A stretch of 64,000 nucleotides of DNA from Zingiber officinale (Eukaryota; Streptophyta; Magnoliopsida; Zingiberales; Zingiberaceae): assembly GCF_018446385.1 (NCBI RefSeq), contig NC_056002.1, positions 39,507,671 through 39,571,670 on the forward strand, read 5' to 3'. Below the pieces are notes generated by a model. The model made no database searches. It was not told the DNA's origin and saw only the letters and a program-made list of their open reading frames with translations. Shown piece by piece: positions 57,806 to 64,000 of this stretch (positions within the stretch are counted from its first letter, which is position 1; each line of letters begins with the position of its first letter). The position numbers and the translations under genes were made by a program.

Positions 57806-57823
57806 ATGTTAGAGGTGACATGA

Positions 57824-59335
57824 CGACATTAGGATGCTTATGAGAAAAGAAAACTACTAATGATTCACAATTAGACATGTATCATGTAGTGAGTGAAGAT
57901 GTAGAAGAATGACAAAGTTCATAGTAAATAGCTTTCAATTGGGCACGTTTGGTTGTTCCATACCAATTACGTTTGTTTTATGACGATAATGATCACATCA
58001 TAAACATTACATAGCATCTCATATAAGCATGTAGGGCGTCCTTAAGTCACTTGTTTTTCGATGACAAGGGTCATGACTTCTAGAGTGGGGATGATTCTTT
58101 CCTAGTCGGGAACCTTCTTTACGGGCACACATGAATCCGAAAACTATGCATGAAGCTTAGAGTGGACCCTCTTCATGTGATCATCGGACCTACACAGTTG
58201 AGCTGTCCCTACAGTTGGCCTTTGAGAGGGCAGAGCAAGCTTTAGGTGATTGAAAAAGAAGGAACAATTGTTGTTTCGGTTAGCTCATGCCAGGTCCATT
58301 TCTTACTTGTCACTTTGAAAGAAGAGATGATGTGCAATCTTCAGTCTTTCCTTTCCTTTCCTTTCCTTTAGCACCAACCTTTTCATTGTCGTAAGACAAG
58401 TTGGAGGAGACAGTGATGCACCACCTGACTGACATTATTGATTCAGGACAATTTTTTAGCAAAAACGAAAAGAAGTACATCCACAATCCACACAAAAGAT
58501 ATATTTTTTTTTCAAAAATATAAGTAAATAAATAATAACACATTTAAAATGTTACAGTATATTTTTAGATAATTAATAAATATTTTAATTATATAATGTA
58601 AAACTATAATAAATATACATATTAAATTAGGGGGAGGAAGATAAAATAATACTTAGTTAATAATAATAAAATAATATAAAATTTACTTAAATATAGATGA
58701 TATAATAAGGGATAGAATTTAATAATATAGAAGACTCTAAATAGTCGACCTCACTGGAGAGATTTGGTGTTATCGTTATAATAATTATGGAATAATTAGT
58801 ATAATGGGATAAAATAAACCGTTTAAGTTGATAAAAAAATTATACAGAATACTTTTATTTATTTATTTTATTAACTTACTTAAAACTGTTTAAATAGGAT
58901 TAAAATGATAGACATTAAATGACTTATGATGATTTTAATCATATTAAAATACTTTTGATAAATCTTACTAAATTTTGATAGGTTAGTAAAGAGTTTTTTT
59001 TTAAATATATAAAAGTACATATGTATAGTACTTTATGAAAGCCCCAGTGGTGCAAGATAAACGAGAGGATGTCAAAAATATAAATAAAATATAAATAAAT
59101 AAATAAATAGTTAGTCGTATTAATTATTTTTAGGATGATTGATTCGATTTCATACAAATTTTTTATTAATCATTAAAATAAATCGAGAAGCGTGCACGAT
59201 GGTTAATTCATAAGTCTAACATCTTTTAATTGCACTCCCTATTTAGAGAAAATTTTTCTATAAATATATTATAGTGAGGATTAAATTATAAATATCTAAA
59301 TGATAATTTAAATATTTTACCGTGACAATGTACTA
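57824..59335. other. Intergenic A/T-rich region with a TTTCC microsatellite
   Basis: A (TTTCC)n tract of about five units lies at 58345-58370. Beyond 58500 the DNA is over-rich in A and T. No gene is recognised. Confidence 0.5.
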
Positions 59336-59580
59336 GGTGAATACGCTCGCCCCCAATGTCCCCATCAATCCATCCCAGGACCAATAAATCACGGGCACCT
59401 ACTAGTCTTTGGAATAGTGACTAGTACATAAGGGAAACATTTACCTCGACTTTGTCGAGATTTGAATCCTAGATCTCATGATGACAACACCTCATGAGAG
59501 ATATTTATCTCGATTTTATCGAGATTCAAACCTCAGATCTCATGATAATAACATCTCATGTATTAATCATTAGATTCATC
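59336..59580 (-). mobile_element. SINE copy plus a second, partial SINE head
   Basis: On the minus strand, the part 59336-59493 has the body (TGATTTATTGGTCCTGGGAT-like) and the end GGGGGCGAGCGTATTCAC, with a box-B-like GATTCAAATCTCGAC. At 59494-59580 a second head follows upstream (GAGATCTGAGGTTTGAATCTC on the minus strand, slightly over a box B). Two heads in a row suggest one SINE inserted next to another. No clear target duplication was found. Confidence 0.65.
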
Positions 59581-59994
59581 CGAGCACCAGCACGAAAATG
59601 AACGAACAAACACTGTTGTATAGATTGAGATTCACGAGCACATGAGAGCTCTTTTGTCGTGGATGGATAGATTCTTTTCAACCATGATCATATGTCATAA
59701 TTAATCATGTTTCTCCTTCACGTATATTCATTAACCATTTTTTTTTAAGGTAACGGGCCTGAGCATGCAAACTGTTAGGATGAACTTTTTATATGTATTT
59801 TTCTAATTTATATAAGTGATCTAGAAAAAAAAATTCCATAAAATCGGATTCATATTCGACGTTACTTAAATTGATTAATCATTAATAATTCTTTTTTAAT
59901 CAAACTTATTGATACGATGAGTATTAAAGCTTCCGCAAGAGCAAAGAAGGTCAAATGACATAATAAGTTGGGTCAAAGTTAAAAGATGTTAATA
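59581..59994. other. Spacer
   Basis: About 400 bp of A/T-rich DNA with nothing recognised. Confidence 0.5.
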
Positions 59995-60910
59995 ACCAGC
60001 TAGAGTCGATCGATAGTATTTCAGGGCTGACCTAGACCAAAACCAACCGATAATATTCTAGGATTGCCCTAGACTAGAGCCAACCGGCAGTATTCCAGGT
60101 AGACCCAGACCAGAGTCGACCGGCAGTATTCCAGAGTCGACCGACAGTATTCCAGGGCCGACATAGAATAGAGTCAACCGACAGTATTCCAAAGTCAATC
60201 GATAGTATTCCAAGGTCGACCTAGATTAGAGCCAATTGAAAATGTTCCAGAGCCAACCAATATCATAGCTGACCGATAATATTCCAAAGCCAACTGGCGA
60301 CTGGTAGTATTCCAGGGTTGACCCAAATGAGAGTCGACTGACAATATTTCAAAACTGACCAATAGTATTCCAGGGTTGACTTAAACCTGAGTCAACTGAC
60401 AGTATTCTAGGGTCGACCTAGACTAAAGCCGACTGGCAATATTTCAGGGCTTACCCAGACCAGAGTCGACTGGTAGAATTCCAGAGCCGATTGACAATAT
60501 TCCAAGGCCGACCCATACCAGAGTCGACCGACAATATTCCAGAACCGACCGACAATATTCCATGGCCGACCAAGACCAGATCCGACCAGAAGTATTTCAG
60601 AGTCGACCAGTAGTATTCCAGGGCCAAGTTGACCGGCTTGTCTTCCTGGCAGAGCAGAGCATCCGAGCCCTTAGTCTTCCTAGTCTGGTCGAGCTAACCA
60701 GTCTTTCTGGCAAAGCAGAACATCCGACCCGCTAGTCTTCTTAGCCTAGCCGAGCCAACCAGTCTTCCTGGAAGAGCAAAGCATTCAACACACCAATCTT
60801 CCTGGCTTGGTCGAGCTGACCAATCTTCTTGTCCAAGTCGAGCAGACTAGTCTTCCTGGCCAAGCTGACCAGTCTGCCTGGTAGAGTATAGCAGAGCAAA
60901 CTACTGGGCC
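59995..60910. repeat. Two adjoining decayed minisatellites
   Basis: At 59995-60625, degenerate units of about 35-50 bp are built from CCGACCTAGACCAGAGTCGA and CCGGCAGTATTCCAG. At 60630-60910 another set uses AGTCTTCCTGGC, GGTCGAGC and AGAGCAGAGCATCCGA. Units vary in length and sequence. They may be the internal tandem repeat of an old LTR element, because an LTR-type sequence follows at 61066, but no link is proven. Confidence 0.65.
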
Positions 60911-61065
60911 CATCAATCCTTTTGTCTCACTTACTGACACCTAGACAGGAGGTCACAAGACCCTTTGATATCTTTGTCTAGACAAGACCCTCTGACACCC
61001 GTACAATGACCCTCTGACATCTTTTGTCTTGACATAACTCTCCTCTAAAAAGCCCTTATTGGGGT

Positions 61066-61481
61066 TGTAAGATTACAAATATAGTCCCACATTGAAAACA
61101 GATGGGAAAAATCATGGATTTATAAAAGAAAGATATCTCCATTGGTATGAGGTCTATTGGGTAGAACCCAAGAGCAAAACCATAAAAGCTTAGACTCAAA
61201 GTGGATAATATCATACTATTATGGAGATATCTAAATTTCTTTTGATCCTTCAATTGGTATCAGAGCGAGGTCACTCTTCACCGGACTACCCGTTGGAAGA
61301 AGCATGAGCTAGAGCCATGATCCAAGATCGAACTATGTGGGTGAAACCTTGAACAAAATAGGGGAGACCCTAAGCAGGTCAAGAGTAACCTGATGCTTTA
61401 GGGGGATTCTGTGGTCCTTTGTTTGAGGGGGATTGTTAGGATTTCAAGGTTACAAACATAGTCCCATATTGAAAACATATG
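61066..61481 (+). mobile_element. TRIM (miniature LTR retrotransposon), 3' LTR cut by a CACTA element
   Basis: A 187-bp LTR (61066-61252) is followed by a tRNA-Met primer-binding site (TGGTATCAGAGC at 61255), only about 180 bp of non-coding interior, a polypurine tract (TGAGGGGGATTG) and the start of the second LTR at 61434. The second LTR repeats the stretch TTACAAACATAGTCCCA of the first. It breaks off at 61481-61483 where a CACTA terminus begins. No protein is encoded. Confidence 0.8.
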
Positions 61482-61501
61482 AGCACTACAACAAAAACCC
61501 T

Positions 61502-61645
61502 CATAGACATCGGTGGAACAACAACAGTTTTAAGCAAAAACCGATGTCTATGAGTATTTTACACCGGTTTTTCCAAAAACCGGTGTCTATGAGCGCAGAT
61601 TTTCGCTCATAGACATCGGTTTTTTAGCCGATGTCTATGAGCGCC
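61502..61645. repeat. CACTA subterminal repeats
   Basis: The motif CATAGACATCGGT occurs five times, in both orientations, at about 61502, 61540, 61580, 61604 and 61628, some with small changes. Two of them form a hairpin about GAGCGCAGATTTTCGCTC. Such motifs are transposase binding sites in CACTA elements. Confidence 0.85.
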
Positions 61646-61693
61646 TTTTTTTTATTAATAAACACCGGTTTTAACAGCGGTTTTTAAAACCCG

Positions 61694-62055
61694 ATGTTAA
61701 TGAACCAAAAAAAAAAATTTAATGTTTCCACTAGTCAAAATTTACAACACTTCGTTCCCTTCAAACCTAAACCAATATCGTGCCGCTTCTCTCAACCTAA
61801 ACCTAAACCTCCTGACCATCTCTCTCAGCCTCATCTTCCCCTTCCCCTTCCTGGATCTCTTCCCCTTCTTGGATCGATGCCCCCTCAATCGGATCAAAAC
61901 CACCTGCTTCTTCTCCACGCTCGCCGACACGATCTGGTCGGGCCAGTCCGACGGCTCCGGCCTCACCGGCACCCACGGGGGCTCCGTTGAAGGCTCTTGC
62001 TTGCTCAACGACGGCGGCGAGCTCGTGTTGAGGCAAAAGGAAGCAGAGAACAGGG
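61694..62055. other. Pyrimidine-rich stretch inside the CACTA element, origin unknown
   Basis: Several overlapping frames are open on both strands, which points to biased composition, not to coding. One plus-strand frame has DTIWSG and GELVLR, faintly like a G-type lectin domain, too weak to call. It could be a third captured piece. Confidence 0.3.
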
Positions 62056-62230
62056 ATGCGTCTCCTCCATTTCCTTGTTGCCGCTGAAGCTCGAGAATCG
62101 ATTCCTCCAACCTTTGAGCAACCTCTGAGCAAGCTCTTCGACGTCACGGTGGATGCCGGCGATCCCTGCACCCTCAGCTACACGCCTTCCCCCGGATCTC
62201 AAATCAACTCCGTCAAGTGGAACCACACCA
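62056..62230 (+). pseudogene. NEDD1: NEDD1 (WD40 protein) first-exon fragment captured in the CACTA element
   Basis: From 62131 the frame reads [13 protein letters not shown], then LSYTPSPG and NSVKWNHT, the start of plant NEDD1, a WD40 protein that brings gamma-tubulin complexes to microtubules. The exon ends at 62230 before a GT splice donor, at the place where NEDD1 has its next exon (continuing with Asn). The usual N-terminal residues before KLFDV are replaced by unrelated sequence, with an in-frame ATG at 62056. The following exon (VVASAG-type) is not found in the window. It is therefore a fragment. The identity rests on memory of the family and is strong over about 33 residues. Confidence 0.75.
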
Positions 62231-63089
62231 GTAAAAACGCTTTCCCGCCTCGTTTTATATCGCAGTGTCTGTTTGCTTCCTCTTTGCTGTGCATTTCTGT
62301 TATGCTTGTGTTGGAGGGTTTTGTTTGCTCGATTTTAGCCTCTCTCTTTTTTTCCCGATAGTGTGGGATGCGATACTCTCTGAAGCAAAATTACTAGGAA
62401 ACTGCGTATCTGCATTTTTTACTTCTCTTGGAAATTTGTTGCTTTGCCTTGGATCTACACTATTCGAATGGTATAAGGGCATGTTTCATCCTTGCCTAGT
62501 GCCGTCAGAATTTAATTTTCCCATGACTCATCATTCAAGTTTATTTTGTATCTTGTATAACTTAGTTAATTTTGTTAATCCAGCGGATGGTGGCTGACTT
62601 TAACGATGGAAAAACCTAAAGTACCTAATGTGGGATAACTGTGATATTATATGCACCTCATGTGCATTAGAGTTAATATATAAACCTAAAGTACCTAATG
62701 TGGGATTAAACTCCATTACATGACTCAAAATACTCTAATAACTTGAATACTCTTAACTGCTACAAAGCACAGTGGGAAATTCTTAGGTCCGTGCTTTGTG
62801 AGAATTATATTGTGATAGAGCTTGTAATTGGAAATCATCTGTCTTTTTCTTCATTCATATTTGCAAATAGCATCTTAAAATCTTCTGTTAAATACTTATT
62901 CCAGGTTTTTATGAATGTGTTTGCAGTATGTTCTGTAATCTTTTTGAAAACTATTGGTAATATTTTGGCATAGCTGGTATTGATTTTCTATATACCTCCT
63001 TTCCTTTAAAAGCATTAGTTCTTCTTACTATTTCTGAACTTGACTTCTCAATCTTGGGTTACCAAATTTCTCAGTAACCTGATTTACAG
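62231..63089. other. Intron-like or spacer DNA between the two captured pieces
   Basis: No exon is recognised. The 5' part is probably NEDD1 intron 1. The words CCTAAAGTACCTAATGTGGG occur twice, at about 62616 and 62684. Confidence 0.4.
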
Positions 63090-64000
63090 GTCTTAGCTAG
63101 AGGCATAGAGTGCGACATTGCATTACTTGCAGTTGAGAGTGAAGAATTCTGGAAAGGTGCTGAACCACTTCGTTTTGGTCAATTGCCTTGCCTTCAGGTT
63201 GCTGTTGTTCATGAATTGCAAAAATGTTGCTCTTCCTTCATGATAAGCAACTTTTCCATAAGTAATTTGTGTTTCTTTTGATGCATCATTGAACCTGGTA
63301 TTAGCCCTTCTCCAGTTGTTCATTGAATTGGCTTAATTATTTTTTAATTCCTATAAGCATTTTGCTTCAATGATACAACATATGATTGTTTTTTTTAATC
63401 CCTGACTTGCAGGATAATGAAGAGCTGGAAAATTGTAAATAACTGGCCTACACTTCTATATCTGTAATTTTGATGAATTAAGTGTATCAAAATGCCATAA
63501 TTAGCCTTTTTGTTCATCAAAGCAAACTCCAGTTACCAAGTTTGATAGATTGCTTGTGGTTCTTGTCACATAGTGGTTAGGTATTTATCCAATGTGAAGA
63601 AAGTGAGGAAATTTTATGTTCCATTTTGAATCACTGGTAGGTGATGGGCTATTATAATATAATCTATAATGTTCTTTCATAAGGCAACGTACTCCATGTT
63701 TCTCCAAGTGAATTTATGCTTTGCCACTTGCAGCATGTTTTCTTTTGAAACAATAAAGATATTGATTATCCACACTTGAATTTTATCAGTGGTAATATGT
63801 ACTTTTGGTATGCCAAGTCTGTATTTGTTGTCAAATCTTTATGTGATGAAGTGTGATCAAGTAGAAGTTCAGTTGTTGCAACAGTTAACATTTTCTAAGG
63901 CTCTCTTTTCTATAGGGTTATTTAATCTAGTTGTTCTTCCATAATTCATCAAACTAACAAGTTATATGATACACAGGATTCAGTAACTGTTGTAGGATAT
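63090..64000 (+). pseudogene. DEG2: DEG2 (chloroplast Deg/HtrA protease) exon fragments, captured
   Basis: An exon at 63090-63197, between AG and GT sites, encodes 36 residues with [16 protein letters not shown] and [11 protein letters not shown]. This is the part of the trypsin-like protease domain with the catalytic Asp (CDIALL). A second exon starts at 63977 (after AG) and reads DSVTVVGY to the edge. Both follow one another as in plant DEG2, a Ser protease of the chloroplast. The exons that should precede them (transit peptide, His-containing part) are missing upstream; NEDD1 and CACTA sequence lies there. The rest may continue right of the window. As far as seen it is open, but without a start it is a fragment. 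Confidence 0.78.

Larger units (their letters stand above)
61484..64000. mobile_element. CACTA transposon, one end, carrying captured gene fragments (probable Pack-CACTA)
   Basis: The terminus CACTACAACAAAAACCC at 61484 is of the CACTA (En/Spm) type. It interrupts the TRIM LTR; GAG at 61481-61483 is the possible 3-bp target duplication. Subterminal repeats follow. No transposase is seen; instead the interior has an exon piece of NEDD1 and exon pieces of DEG2. No opposite terminus is found before 64000, so the element should end beyond the window. Alternative: the element is small and the DEG2 piece lies outside it, but no second terminus supports this. Confidence 0.7.

Noticed and set aside
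61742-62171. Minus-strand frames of 122 codons over the CACTA interior
   Set aside because: Due to biased composition; the plus-strand NEDD1 piece is better supported.

Overview
This is nuclear DNA from a flowering plant: genes with many introns sit between nested LTR retrotransposons, SINEs and DNA transposons. The style of the genes and of the repeat families suggests a monocot, perhaps of the ginger/banana order; that placement is inference. No CRISPR array, operon, rRNA gene or true tRNA gene was seen.

Layout. 1-1650: the 5' part of a hAT transposon (BED-finger transposase, minus strand) that runs off the left edge and has landed inside a Ty3/gypsy Tat-type element. 1651-8044: that Tat element, with a broken second RNase H and integrase, a 63-bp tandem array, a decayed antisense gene and a 3' LTR. 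8979-14340: an intact 16-exon gene for a kinesin-14 with a malectin-like domain (minus strand). 16168-19095: a tandem array of tRNA-derived SINE units, with further single SINEs at 19508, 57656 and 59336. 20097-46171: a large retrotransposon nest. It holds a Ty1/copia LTR plus gag, an LTR fragment, two copia elements in tandem that share one LTR (23807-41617, minus strand), a gag-only non-autonomous element inserted in the second of these (34273-39064), a SIRE-like remnant with its LTR, and an isolated copia LTR. 46546-46935: a degraded cytokinin dehydrogenase fragment. 48419-52082: an intact 7-exon G-type lectin S-receptor-like kinase gene. 53598-53757: a hAT MITE with a perfect 8-bp target duplication. 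55875-57071: an intronless F-box gene (minus strand). 59995-60910: decayed minisatellites. 61066-61481: a miniature LTR element (TRIM). 61484-64000: the end of a CACTA transposon that carries exon fragments of two unrelated genes, NEDD1 (WD40) and the chloroplast protease DEG2, and so looks like a Pack-CACTA.

The three intact host genes (kinesin, receptor kinase, F-box) have no visible functional link; everything else is mobile DNA or its decay. The most notable structures are the probable Pack-CACTA, the SINE array that reuses the same flanking sequence, the LTR-sharing copia tandem with a gag-only element nested in its reverse transcriptase, and the exact hAT/Tat junction.
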